Positions 1 to 7,414 of a stretch of DNA of 23,481 nt are shown here, piece after piece (within the stretch, counting starts at the first letter, position 1; each line of letters opens with the position of its first letter). Source of the stretch: Myxococcales bacterium (lineage in GTDB: Bacteria; Myxococcota; Myxococcia; Myxococcales; Myxococcaceae); NCBI GenBank assembly GCA_003153055.1, contig PMBV01000094.1, positions 62,470 to 85,950 of the forward strand, in the 5' to 3' direction. A program made the translations under genes and the position numbers. The notes under the pieces are model-generated. The model had not been told where the DNA came from, did no database searches, and saw nothing but the letters and a program-made list of their open reading frames with translations.

Positions 1-358
1 TCCGAGCGGGCAGGACGGTGCGAGCATGCCTTGAGGTGCGCGGGGCCCGGTGCCCACCGACACAGAGGCGGTCTGGCCAGCGCCTCGCCCCGAGACCGCG
101 GTGACCACAGGGGCCACGAGCCCGGCCCTGCACCACTCGACCGACCGGCTGAGGGGCTCGTAGTGCTCGCCGGTGCCCCCCGCCTCGCTCGCAGAGCCAG
201 AAGCCCCAGGGCAGCGGGAGATAGCCCCAACTCGAGAAGGGCGCTCTCTCGACGCCAGGTCCGTGGCTCGCGGGTATGGGACGAGGGAATTGCGCCCGAT
301 TGCGTGAGCCGAGAGCCTCGCGGAGTTGCTGGCGACGCCGGGACGTCGCGACCGCGAC
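1..358. other. No supported gene (left window edge)
   Basis: I see no convincing gene here. One plus-strand frame stays open from the window edge to 408. Its translation is dominated by Arg, Gly, Pro and Ala with no recognisable motif, and it runs into the 3' end of the beta-barrel gene on the other strand, so I treat it as a GC-rich chance frame. The minus-strand frames show nothing family-like. The only structure noticed is a pair of overlapping inverted repeats at 333-358, listed separately. Confidence 0.5.
333..358 (-). terminator. Hairpins after the beta-barrel gene
   Basis: Directly after the TAA of the minus-strand barrel gene lie two overlapping inverted repeats. On the + strand they are GTCGC/GCGAC arms at 345-358 and CGACG/CGTCG arms at 333-348. 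No T-run follows on the minus strand, so this is at best a weak or factor-assisted terminator. The position, right after a stop codon, is the main support. Confidence 0.3.
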
Positions 359-1081
359 TTAGAACTCGAGGCCCAAGCCGAACATCACATGGAGGCTCGA
401 GAGATTGAGTGGCTTCGGGTTGCTGGCCGGTTCGAACAGCACCATGTTCTGGAGGGTTCCCTCGGCGAAAATGTAGCTGTGGTTGACTCCCATGCTGGTG
501 TCGAAGTCTCGCGCCAGGCGACGGTCGAGGAAGTCGAGGCAGAAGGCCAACCCGAGGGTTCCGGAGAGGCCCAGCTTGTACCCCTGCGCCTTGAGCCCGT
601 CTGCCACCTCGATGTCGGGGCCCTTGGTCACCCACCAGGGCATGATGACGGGCCCACCCTTGAGGTACGGCACCAGGGGAATGTCATACTTGATGTTCAG
701 CCAATCGAATCGGTACACCAGCAGCGCCTTGATCGGCACGATGTGGAGCGCGGTCGACTCCGACGAGGGTTGACCGGTGGCGACAACCACCCCCTTGCCG
801 TACTTCTCGGCATAGCCAGCCGAGAGCCCAATGGCCAACGATCCGAACTTTTGGAAGAACTGGAAGTCGAGCTCTGCTTCGCCCAACCACATGAAGCCGG
901 CCCCGAAGCTCTTCGCATAGGGACCAGTACCGGCGGAGTACCCCGAGTCGATGTTCGGGGTGTAAGGCGAGACCTTCGCCTCGAAATAGAAGGTCCGCGA
1001 CGAGGCCCCTCGGACTTCATCACCGAGCGCCAGCGCAGGGCTCAACGCCAGTACCGCCCACAAGAGCTGGGTCGCCTTCAT
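359..1081 (-). CDS. Outer-membrane beta-barrel protein, probably the MXAN_2562 family
   Basis: This is a 240-residue secreted protein. It starts with a signal peptide (MKATQLLWAVLALSPALALG, likely cut after Ala) and then shows alternating polar and aromatic stretches typical of outer-membrane barrel strands (for example FYFEAKVSPYTPNID and AGFMWLGEAELDFQFF). It ends in Phe (LHVMFGLGLEF), the terminal aromatic residue common in barrel proteins inserted by the BAM machinery. The frame is open further upstream, but I place the start at the ATG at 1081, because the signal peptide begins there and the ATG overlaps the stop of the upstream gene as ATGA. I recall a myxobacterial pair, MXAN_2561/MXAN_2562, with this order and these protein types; the match is from memory. 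Function is unknown. The tight coupling suggests a two-part surface complex with its neighbour. Confidence 0.8.
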   Translation of the reverse strand: MKATQLLWAVLALSPALALGDEVRGASSRTFYFEAKVSPYTPNIDSGYSAGTGPYAKSFGAGFMWLGEAELDFQFFQKFGSLAIGLSAGYAEKYGKGVVVATGQPSSESTALHIVPIKALLVYRFDWLNIKYDIPLVPYLKGGPVIMPWWVTKGPDIEVADGLKAQGYKLGLSGTLGLAFCLDFLDRRLARDFDTSMGVNHSYIFAEGTLQNMVLFEPASNPKPLNLSSLHVMFGLGLEF

Positions 1082-1998
1082 CGGGCGCTCCGCCGAGACA
1101 GAGCCCGGAGCAGGGCAATGGCAGCCAAGGGAACCAGGAACCCGATCAGGCCTCCGCGGTCGCTGGGGCTCTCGCCTGAAGAGTGCACGATGGCGCACCC
1201 ATTGCCCTCTTCGGTGCTGCCCGCGTCGCGCAGGATGCCAAAGAAACCCTCGGTTTGGACGGGGGTACTGGGGTCCGACACGAGCTCATCGCTGACGTTG
1301 CCCGCCGCGTCATACCCCTTGATTCCAACTGAGTAGGTCACACCGTTGGTGAGGCCCTTGATGCGAAAGGAGCCGGACCCAGAGGAATTCGGAGTGCTCT
1401 CTGTCGAGGCTACGTCGGCTCCACCTGACCTGGCAGTCGCGAGGACCTTCACCGTGTCAGAGTTGCTCGTGTAGCTGCACGAGAGGGCCGAGTCCTCCGC
1501 AGAACAGGAGATCGAGGAAGGAACAGCGGGGGGCTGGGTGTCGTAGGTGATCTTGTAGTTCGCCTGAATCGTCTGGGACGTCGCCCCGACCGGATAGCTG
1601 ATGCCAGCACAGACGTAGGCGGGCAGCGTGACTCCGGTTTGCCCGCAGCTCACGCCTCCGTCGGCCGAGCTGAAAATTGGGAGTGTTGAAAGAGGCACAT
1701 CGAATGTGCCCGAGCGTGTGCCGAACCACGCCGTGTAAGGCACCGCTGTGAACGAGGGGTCACCAGCGTCTGGGCCACTTCCACACGTGCCAGCCGTCGC
1801 CCACAGGTTCATGGGGTTCTGGGAGATGGCCGTGCCGGTGTACGTCCACTGCAGGGTGATGGGGTTGGAGGAGCAACCATCGCCCTTGAAAGTGAAGCTG
1901 GTCGCGGCGGTCCCGTTTTGTACGAACGTGATCGTTTGGGCGAGCGCCCCCGTGGAGCAAGCCATCACCCCGAACCAGATTGCGAGCTTAGAAGACAT
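1078..1998 (-). CDS. Secreted fibronectin-type-III-like protein with MYXO-CTERM-like tail (probably MXAN_2561 family)
   Basis: The protein has 306 residues. An N-terminal signal peptide (residues 1-20, ending GALA before QT) leads into a Cys-containing, Thr/Ser/Gly-rich beta-type region. From about residue 150 to 255 follows a fibronectin-III-like domain, with the phrase YSVGIKGYDAAGNVSDE typical of such repeats. The C-terminus carries a Cys at about 268, a hydrophobic segment at about 282-297 and a terminal Arg cluster (RRSAR). That is the layout of MYXO-CTERM surface-sorting tails, although the Cys-to-membrane distance is longer than in the classic signal. A strong Shine-Dalgarno (GAGGGGG) precedes the ATG. 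The stop overlaps the ATG of the beta-barrel gene, so the two are translationally coupled. The likely location is the cell surface, anchored at the C-terminus. Its role is unknown. Confidence 0.8.
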   Translation of the reverse strand: MSSKLAIWFGVMACSTGALAQTITFVQNGTAATSFTFKGDGCSSNPITLQWTYTGTAISQNPMNLWATAGTCGSGPDAGDPSFTAVPYTAWFGTRSGTFDVPLSTLPIFSSADGGVSCGQTGVTLPAYVCAGISYPVGATSQTIQANYKITYDTQPPAVPSSISCSAEDSALSCSYTSNSDTVKVLATARSGGADVASTESTPNSSGSGSFRIKGLTNGVTYSVGIKGYDAAGNVSDELVSDPSTPVQTEGFFGILRDAGSTEEGNGCAIVHSSGESPSDRGGLIGFLVPLAAIALLRALSRRSAR

Positions 1999-2059
1999 GC
2001 CTGGCCCCCTCGTTCAAGTCCTGTTCCACCGCATCTGACGTTCAGGCCACCGGAATGAC

Positions 2060-2070
2060 TGAGATTCTCA
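2060..2070. promoter_or_regulatory. Short palindrome between the usg-like gene and the MXAN_2561-like gene
   Basis: TGAGA-T-TCTCA is a perfect 11-bp palindrome in the 103-bp gap between two minus-strand genes. Its position suits an operator for the surface-protein pair. I could not find a convincing sigma-70 promoter next to it, so the assignment is tentative. Confidence 0.25.
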
Positions 2071-2101
2071 AGAGGATCGCCCTTCCCCTGGTGACAAATT
2101 G

Positions 2102-3100
2102 TCAGCGCTCGACGAGCTCGAGTACCAGCTCGGCGGCCGCATCGGCAGCGCGCAGGGCTCCGTCGACAGCCGCGACGAGCTGAACTCGCTCGCCCAGCGC
2201 CCGCACTCGGCCCACGTGCACCGTGGCATCGTCAGCGGTGAGCATGGGCATCGGGAAGACGTTGGTGTCTGGCTCGTCGAGCACCTTGAGCGATGACGAC
2301 TGCCCGAGGGCCGCGCGCACCGCCTCGGCATCGGCGGGCCGCGAGAGGTGCACCGAGAAGACCAGGAGCATGCCGTGGTAAATGGGCACCAAGACGCTGG
2401 TGCAGGTGAGCGCCGGCAGCGACGCACCGGTCAAGATGCGCGCCGCCTCGACCAGCAGCGTCCGCTCCAGCTTCGACAGGCCCCCCTCCACCTCGCCAAT
2501 GGCGGGAATCAGGTTGAAGGCCAACCGGTGAGGAAAGACTTCGACGTCTGGGTCCTTCCCGTTCATCAACTGGGCTGCCTGGCGAGACAGCCGCTCGACC
2601 CCCGTCGCACCGAAGAGGGCCGCGCCGCCCAGGAGCGTCACGTCGGCGAGGACGAGGCCGTACTTCTCTCGCAGCGGCTCGAGCACAGCCAGCGTGGCCA
2701 GTGTCGCCGGATTGGCCAGCGAGACGATGCGCCCAGAGAACGGCCGGTCGAGGATGCCGTCATTGATGCCCGGCGCCACCAGCGGCACCTTGGCATCGAC
2801 CCGAAACGCTCCCGAGCAGTCCACCACCCAGGAGCCGCTCTGCTCGAGACGGGCACCCAGGCTCCGCGACACGTCGGTCGGGGTGGCCAACACCGCGGTG
2901 TTGACCCCTCGAAAGGCGTCGGGACCGACTGGCTCCACCGGGAGCAGCTCGTCGCCGTACTCCACCTCTTCTCCGGCACTGCGCTCGGACGCATAGAGGC
3001 GAAGCTGCTCCGGCTCTACGTCCTTGGCGGCCAGCGCGGCCACCACTTGCCGACCGAGCACTCCAGTGGCTCCAACGACCGCGATGGTAGGCTTCGTCAT
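2102..3100 (-). CDS. usg: Usg-like aspartate-semialdehyde dehydrogenase homologue lacking the catalytic cysteine
   Basis: This 332-residue protein has the fold signatures of aspartate-semialdehyde dehydrogenase: a nucleotide-binding GATGVLG at residues 10-16, DCSGAFR at 94-100 (DNSSAFR-like), and a late His242 in the VPIYHGM segment. In active enzymes the catalytic Cys follows Asn-Pro as NPNC or similar. Here the segment is LANPATLATL (residues 128-137), with Thr133 where Cys would be. The protein therefore probably does not make aspartate semialdehyde from aspartyl phosphate. It resembles the Usg group of non-catalytic paralogues, whose role is unclear. The ATG overlaps the TGA of tsaB (ATGA), so it is the last gene of the envelope operon. 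An intact asd would be expected elsewhere in the genome. Confidence 0.8.
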   Translation of the reverse strand: MTKPTIAVVGATGVLGRQVVAALAAKDVEPEQLRLYASERSAGEEVEYGDELLPVEPVGPDAFRGVNTAVLATPTDVSRSLGARLEQSGSWVVDCSGAFRVDAKVPLVAPGINDGILDRPFSGRIVSLANPATLATLAVLEPLREKYGLVLADVTLLGGAALFGATGVERLSRQAAQLMNGKDPDVEVFPHRLAFNLIPAIGEVEGGLSKLERTLLVEAARILTGASLPALTCTSVLVPIYHGMLLVFSVHLSRPADAEAVRAALGQSSSLKVLDEPDTNVFPMPMLTADDATVHVGRVRALGERVQLVAAVDGALRAADAAAELVLELVER

Positions 3101-3828
3101 GGCTCGTCTTCCTTGAGGCGGGCCCTGGGCTCGACTCCGGGCAGCGGGGGAAACTTGGGGTTCTCTTCGGCGCCCGAGCCCCTGAGGTAGTGCGGCTCGA
3201 GGGCGAAGAGGGCCTGGGCATCGTAGCGGTCGGGCACCGTGGCCAGTCGAGCCAGCGCCACCGCCGAGGGCACCACCGGCCCGTCGAGGAGCTGCCGCGG
3301 GTCGACCCCGTGGGCCAAGAGCTGGGCGCGATAGTCGGGGAGCGCCGGCCCGATGGCTCGCGCCGCCGGGCGCTGCGAGAGCGCCTCGGCGAAGGCAGCC
3401 ACCGTGAGCGATGTCTCCGGCGCCAGCGCCGTCACCACCCGCTCGGAGCTCCGCTGGTAGCGGCCCAGGTACAGCTCGCCCCGCTTGACGACCGCGGCGC
3501 AGAAGAGCTCGACCTCGAGGGGCCCTTCGAGGGCCAGCGCGGCGAGCGACGACACGCCCACCAGCGGTCGCTCCAAGGCGTAGGCGAGCCCCTTCAGCGT
3601 CGACAACCCGATGCGCAGCCCGGTGAAGCTGCCCGGGCCGAGGCCCACCACGAAGCCGCGGAGCTTCTCCAGGGCGACGCCGTGCAGCTTGAGACGCTCC
3701 TGAATGAGCCCGGGGAGCACGTCACTCTGCCGCTGGGGAGGACCGACGATGAGCTGATCGACCACCGCCTCGCCCTCCAGGAGGGCCATGGAGAGCGACA
3801 GGGTCGAGGTGTCGAGCGCCAGGAGCAC
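3097..3828 (-). CDS. tsaB: tRNA threonylcarbamoyladenosine biosynthesis protein TsaB
   Basis: TsaB (YeaZ) is the ASKHA-fold partner that, with TsaD and TsaE, transfers the threonylcarbamoyl group to A37 of ANN-decoding tRNAs in the cytoplasm. The 243-residue protein begins with the typical ALDTSTLSLSMAL strand and contains the hallmark GLGPGSFTGLRIGLSTLKG at about 62-80. The C-terminal third is less conserved, as is usual for TsaB. It starts with GTG at 3828, nine bases after the rseP stop; I see no strong Shine-Dalgarno, so translation may depend on coupling to rseP. Its stop overlaps the next ATG. Confidence 0.93.
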   Translation of the reverse strand: MLLALDTSTLSLSMALLEGEAVVDQLIVGPPQRQSDVLPGLIQERLKLHGVALEKLRGFVVGLGPGSFTGLRIGLSTLKGLAYALERPLVGVSSLAALALEGPLEVELFCAAVVKRGELYLGRYQRSSERVVTALAPETSLTVAAFAEALSQRPAARAIGPALPDYRAQLLAHGVDPRQLLDGPVVPSAVALARLATVPDRYDAQALFALEPHYLRGSGAEENPKFPPLPGVEPRARLKEDEP

Positions 3829-3838
3829 CGCTACGCGC

Positions 3839-5482
3839 TTAGCGCAGGAGCCTCGTAATGTCGTTCTTGTTCGCCAGCACGAAGAGGAGCGCCAGCACCA
3901 CCAGGCCGATGATGGTCGCGACCTCCCTCGCCCGGGCGGGGATCGGCCGGCGGCGGATGCCTTCCCACAGGGCCGTCAACAGGCCGAAGCCGTCGAGGAC
4001 GGGAATCGGCAAGAGGTTCACCAGCCCGAGGTTCACCGACACCACCGCCATGGTCTTGAGGAACGTCTGGTAGCCCTCCTCCGCGCTCCGGGCCGCCAGC
4101 TGGGCCAAGAGAATGGGGCCTCCCACCGTGTCGAGCGGAATCTCTCGAGTGAAGAGCTTGCCCATCACCAGGGCGATGGCCCGCACTGACTCGGGCACGG
4201 CCTTGGCCGCGGCCGCCGCGGCGTCGAGCGGGCCCATGTGCACCAGCACCATGGAGGCCTCTGACACCTTGGCCAGCACCTCCCGTTCGGGCAAGTAGAA
4301 GGCCTGCCGCTGACGAACCCCGAGGTCGAACTCCTCGAGTGAGTCGGCCGTCGCGAGGGAGATCGCCGCCGACTTGATGGCTCCCGCGGGGGTTCGCCAG
4401 CTCAGCTCGATGGTCTTCGCCTCGGTGGCCTGAATCGCCTGATGCAACGTGAGCATCGAGGTGATGTCGGCCCCATTGACGGCCAGGAGCCGATCGCCAG
4501 CCTTCACGCCAGCCTTGGCCGCGGGCGAACCGGTGAGCACCGTCCACGAGTAGAGGTCAGCCGACTCGACCCCCAGCGCTCCGAGGCCCTGCCCGCTCTG
4601 CTTGTCGAGCTCCGCCGTCACCAGCCGGGGCACCACCACAGAGGCCCCATCGACGTTTTTGAGCTCGCTGCGAACGGCCACCACCTCGAGGCGGCCAGAC
4701 CGCGCGCTCAACACCGCGATGAGGTCCAGCTCGTCGTGAATCGGCTGCCCGTCGATGGTGAGGATTCGGTCGAAGGTCTTGAGCCCCGCCAGAGCCGGGG
4801 GAGACCCCTCGGGCACTCCGACGATGGCCGGCCGGGTCACCGGAGAGATGCCGAGGAACCCTCGCTGACGCTTCTCGGAGGGGGTGGCCTTCACGCCTTT
4901 CCTCGGGGTCACCGAGAGGACCTGCTCGTGGCCACCGCGGTCGATGGTGATGGCCACCGGCCGGTCGAACACTCCGTCGAGGCTGGGGCCAATCTCGTCG
5001 AAGGCCTTGATCGCCTTGCCATCGATCTTGGTGATGACGTCGCCGGGCAGCATGCCGGCGCTCGCGGCTGGGTACCCGGCCTCCAGCGAACCGACCCGCG
5101 AGGCGACCGCTTGGTGATCTCCAACGAAGGCGAAGAAAAAAGCGAAGAAAGGGAACACCAGGTTGAACGCAGGCCCGGCGCTCAAGATGAGCACCCGCTT
5201 CCACCAGGGAGACCCCAGGAAGCTCCGGGAGACGTCGGATTCGTCGATCTCCTCGCCGGGGTTCTGCCCCGCCATGGCGACGAACCCGCCCAGAGGGAGC
5301 GCGGCGATTTGGTACTCCGTTTCACCCCGGCGAAAGCCGAACAACTTCGGCCCAAATCCGATGGAGAACTTCAGCACCTTCACGCCTGCCCACTTGGCCG
5401 CCAGGAAGTGCCCGGCCTCGTGCACCGTCACCAGCACGCCGAGGAAGATGACGAAATAGATGATGTTCTGAAGGGCACCCAT
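3839..5482 (-). CDS. rseP: RIP-type zinc metalloprotease RseP with three PDZ repeats
   Basis: This is a 547-residue site-2-type intramembrane protease of the inner membrane that cleaves membrane-anchored anti-sigma factors and leftover signal peptides. The zinc motif HEAGH is at residues 21-25 inside the first membrane helix, and the third metal ligand lies in LPIPVLDG at 491-498. Further hydrophobic helices are at about 96-120, 475-495 and 520-537. E. coli RseP has about 450 residues and two PDZ domains. Here I count three PDZ-like units, at about 125-195, 208-272 and 303-368, each with the pattern SPAxxAGxxxGDxxxxxxGxxI. The ATG at 5482 lacks a visible Shine-Dalgarno and is preceded by a 7-bp-stem hairpin. 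The gene sits between cdsA and tsaB on the same strand. Confidence 0.95.
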   Translation of the reverse strand: MGALQNIIYFVIFLGVLVTVHEAGHFLAAKWAGVKVLKFSIGFGPKLFGFRRGETEYQIAALPLGGFVAMAGQNPGEEIDESDVSRSFLGSPWWKRVLILSAGPAFNLVFPFFAFFFAFVGDHQAVASRVGSLEAGYPAASAGMLPGDVITKIDGKAIKAFDEIGPSLDGVFDRPVAITIDRGGHEQVLSVTPRKGVKATPSEKRQRGFLGISPVTRPAIVGVPEGSPPALAGLKTFDRILTIDGQPIHDELDLIAVLSARSGRLEVVAVRSELKNVDGASVVVPRLVTAELDKQSGQGLGALGVESADLYSWTVLTGSPAAKAGVKAGDRLLAVNGADITSMLTLHQAIQATEAKTIELSWRTPAGAIKSAAISLATADSLEEFDLGVRQRQAFYLPEREVLAKVSEASMVLVHMGPLDAAAAAAKAVPESVRAIALVMGKLFTREIPLDTVGGPILLAQLAARSAEEGYQTFLKTMAVVSVNLGLVNLLPIPVLDGFGLLTALWEGIRRRPIPARAREVATIIGLVVLALLFVLANKNDITRLLR

Positions 5483-5495
5483 TGAGGGCGAGGTT

Positions 5496-5515
5496 AACCC
5501 GCGTGGAGGCGGGTT
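5496..5515. promoter_or_regulatory. Hairpin just upstream of rseP
   Basis: AACCCGC / GCGGGTT form a perfect 7-bp stem around a 6-base loop, 14 bases upstream of the rseP ATG and downstream of the cdsA stop. With no T-run after it on the minus strand, it may be an RNA processing or attenuation element rather than a terminator. The start codon beside it has no Shine-Dalgarno. Confidence 0.35.
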
Positions 5516-5552
5516 TCATCCTCCGGGCTCACATCATCGCCCGCGGCGCCCG

Positions 5553-6383
5553 TCAGCCCACCAGCAGCGACCGACCGAACTGCACGTACAGCAGCACCAT
5601 CGGGGCGTTGAAGATGAGGGCATCGATGCGATCCAACATGCCTCCGTGGCCCGGAATGATGCGCCCCGAGTCCTTCACCGAGTAAGCCCGCTTGAGCATC
5701 GACTCGCACAGATCGCCGGCCGGCCCCAAGACGCTCGCCAGGCCGCCCAGCACCAGACAATCGACGACGGTGAGGGAATGAAAGAAGAACTGCCGCTGGA
5801 TAAAGAGGAACCCCACCGAGCCCACGATGCCCCCGGCGAAGCCCTCCCAGGTCTTGTTGGGGCTCACTTCGGGGTAGAGCCGGTGCTTGCCGAACAAGCG
5901 CCCGAAGAAGTACGCCGCCGTGTCGTTGCCCCAGGTGATCACCAGCGAGGCGACGACCCACCAGCCTCCATCGCCCACCTGCCGGAGCGCCGCCAGCGCG
6001 GTGAGGCCCCCGGACCCATAGACGAAAGCCGTCAAGAGGTGCGCCGTGCGCACGGGCGCCTCGGGGAGCGGCCCCTTCCAGAGGTGCCAGATCCACCCTG
6101 AGAAGAGGACCAGCCCGATGAGCCCCAGCGCCAGCTGGCTCGAGGTATTCGGGGCCACCACCGGCAAAAACGGCATCACCCCCGCAAGCGCCACCGTGAA
6201 CCAGGCGACGGGCGAGAGCGACTTGAGCACGATGGAGAGGTACTCTTGGGTGCACGCTGCCGCGGCAAAGCCGAGGAGCCCGGCAGCCCAGTAGCCGCCC
6301 TGGTAGAGGAGCATGAGCACGACGGGCAACAGGACCAGCGCTGAACCGATTCTGATGACGAGGTTCCGGTTCTTGTCGGTCAC
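5553..6383 (-). CDS. cdsA: Phosphatidate cytidylyltransferase CdsA
   Basis: CdsA makes CDP-diacylglycerol from phosphatidic acid and CTP at the inner membrane, the branch point of phospholipid synthesis. The 276-residue protein is rich in membrane helices. Near its C-terminus it carries the full family signature, from SMLKRAYSVKDSG through IPGHGGMLDRID, with the acidic residues and the HGG expected for metal-dependent catalysis. The frame is open another 82 codons upstream, but that part is the shadow of uppS. I set the start at the GTG at 6383, which overlaps the uppS stop as GTGA and is preceded by an AGGGCAGG stretch. In many bacteria dxr lies between cdsA and rseP; it is absent here. Confidence 0.93.
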   Translation of the reverse strand: MTDKNRNLVIRIGSALVLLPVVLMLLYQGGYWAAGLLGFAAAACTQEYLSIVLKSLSPVAWFTVALAGVMPFLPVVAPNTSSQLALGLIGLVLFSGWIWHLWKGPLPEAPVRTAHLLTAFVYGSGGLTALAALRQVGDGGWWVVASLVITWGNDTAAYFFGRLFGKHRLYPEVSPNKTWEGFAGGIVGSVGFLFIQRQFFFHSLTVVDCLVLGGLASVLGPAGDLCESMLKRAYSVKDSGRIIPGHGGMLDRIDALIFNAPMVLLYVQFGRSLLVG

Positions 6384-7168
6384 GTTCCTGCCCTGCGAAT
6401 GGGTGCCACGGGCGCCGTCCGAACTTGGGCCCCGGTCAGACCGAACCGGCGCTCTCGATCCTGGAAGCCGACCAGGCACTCCAGGAGCTGGCGGGCACGG
6501 AAGTCGGGCCACAAGGTTTCGGTGAAGAAGAGCTCGGCGTAGGCGCTCTGCCACAACAAGAAGTTGGACAGCCGTCGCTCTCCCGAGGTGCGAATGACGA
6601 GGTCCACCGGGGGGAGCCCGTGGGTCCACAGGAGCGAGTCGACCGTCGCCTCGCCGACGGAGGCGGGATCGAGCTGCCCGGCGTGGACCTTCTCGGCCAC
6701 CCGCCGCGCCATCGCGACCAGCTCTTCCCGGCCTCCGTACGAGAGCGCCAACGTCAGCACCATCGAGCGGTTCTTCGCCGAGTCGGCCCTCAAGGCCTCG
6801 AGCGGCTCGCGCACGTACCGGGGCAGCTTGTCGAGCTCGCCGATGGCGTTGAGGCGAATGTCGTTGTCGAGGATCTCGGCGCGCTCCTTGAGGAGGTACT
6901 CACGCAGGAGATCCATGAGGCCCGCGACCTCGTCGGCTGGGCGCGACCAGTTCTGCGACGAGAAGGCGTACAAGGTGACGGCCTTGAGGCCCAGCCGCCG
7001 CCCGCACCGGGTGACGTCTTGCACCGAGGTGCTCCCTTCACGGTGGCCCTCGAGGCGGGGCAGCGAGCGCGACTCGGCCCAACGGCCGTTGCCGTCCATG
7101 ATGATGCCGACGTGTTGAGGGAGGACCCGCGCGGTCACGCGAGCCTCAAATTCCGAGATCGATTCCAT
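6380..7168 (-). CDS. uppS: Undecaprenyl diphosphate synthase UppS
   Basis: UppS is a cytosolic cis-prenyltransferase that elongates farnesyl diphosphate with isopentenyl diphosphate to make the C55 lipid carrier for peptidoglycan and O-antigen. The 262-residue protein has HVGIIMDGNGRWA with the catalytic Asp at residue 25, the LYAFSSQNWSRP segment, the ALSYGGREEL segment, and the late substrate-binding block RTSGERRLSNFLLWQSAYAEL. Two starts are possible: a GTG at 7180 and the ATG at 7168. I prefer the ATG because a GGAG Shine-Dalgarno at 7175-7178 sits six bases before it. It is the first gene of the minus-strand run uppS-cdsA-rseP-tsaB-usg and diverges from the kinase gene. Confidence 0.95.
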   Translation of the reverse strand: MESISEFEARVTARVLPQHVGIIMDGNGRWAESRSLPRLEGHREGSTSVQDVTRCGRRLGLKAVTLYAFSSQNWSRPADEVAGLMDLLREYLLKERAEILDNDIRLNAIGELDKLPRYVREPLEALRADSAKNRSMVLTLALSYGGREELVAMARRVAEKVHAGQLDPASVGEATVDSLLWTHGLPPVDLVIRTSGERRLSNFLLWQSAYAELFFTETLWPDFRARQLLECLVGFQDRERRFGLTGAQVRTAPVAPIRRAGT

Positions 7169-7174
7169 GTACGA

Positions 7175-7178
7175 CTCC
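7175..7178 (-). promoter_or_regulatory. Shine-Dalgarno deciding the uppS start
   Basis: GGAG on the minus strand, six bases upstream of the ATG at 7168. The alternative GTG at 7180 has no such element and would itself contain this site in its coding sequence. Confidence 0.65.
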
Positions 7179-7243
7179 ACGGCCGGCGGGGCACCCTACC
7201 CGAAAGGGCCGCCACGTCGAGGGGGAACTGGCATCGGGTGTCG

Positions 7244-7265
7244 CCATGGTGCCCGCACCATTGGT
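7244..7265. repeat. Inverted repeat in the uppS/kinase intergenic region
   Basis: CCATGGTGC (7244-7252) and GCACCATTGG (7255-7264) are nearly perfect inverted arms with one extra base in the second. The site lies in the roughly 250-bp divergent region, on the uppS side. It includes the 9-mer ACCATTGGT (7257-7265), which recurs as ACCAATGGT at 19046-19054 and ACCATTGGT at 19176-19184. It may be an operator or a 5'-UTR hairpin. Confidence 0.35.
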
Positions 7266-7372
7266 CGCCCATGACCTCCTCGGGCTCTAAAGGTCGCGGC
7301 GAGCCCTCGGGTGGGCGGAGAAGGCTCCCCACCGGCGAGCACAGAAGAGTGAAGGTGACTTGATCACGGAGT

Positions 7373-7402
7373 TTGACCCGGTGGCATGTGGGTTCCTAGC
7401 AT
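7373..7402 (+). promoter_or_regulatory. Candidate sigma-70 promoter for the kinase gene
   Basis: TTGACC (7373-7378, five of six matches to the -35 consensus) and TAGCAT (7397-7402, four of six matches to the -10) are separated by 18 bp. Transcription would start about six bases before the kinase ATG at 7415. No Shine-Dalgarno is visible before that ATG, so the message may be leaderless or nearly so. Confidence 0.4.
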
Positions 7403-7414
7403 CGACCTCCGTTC

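Noticed and set aside
31..408. Plus-strand open frame at the left edge
   Set aside because: Low-complexity Arg/Gly/Pro composition, no motif, and it overlaps the 3' end of the barrel gene; typical GC-rich shadow frame.
7382..7397. Sigma-54-like element TGGCATG-N4-TTCCT upstream of the kinase
   Set aside because: Spacing fits, but the essential GC of the -12 element is CC here; the sigma-70-like pair in the same place fits better.
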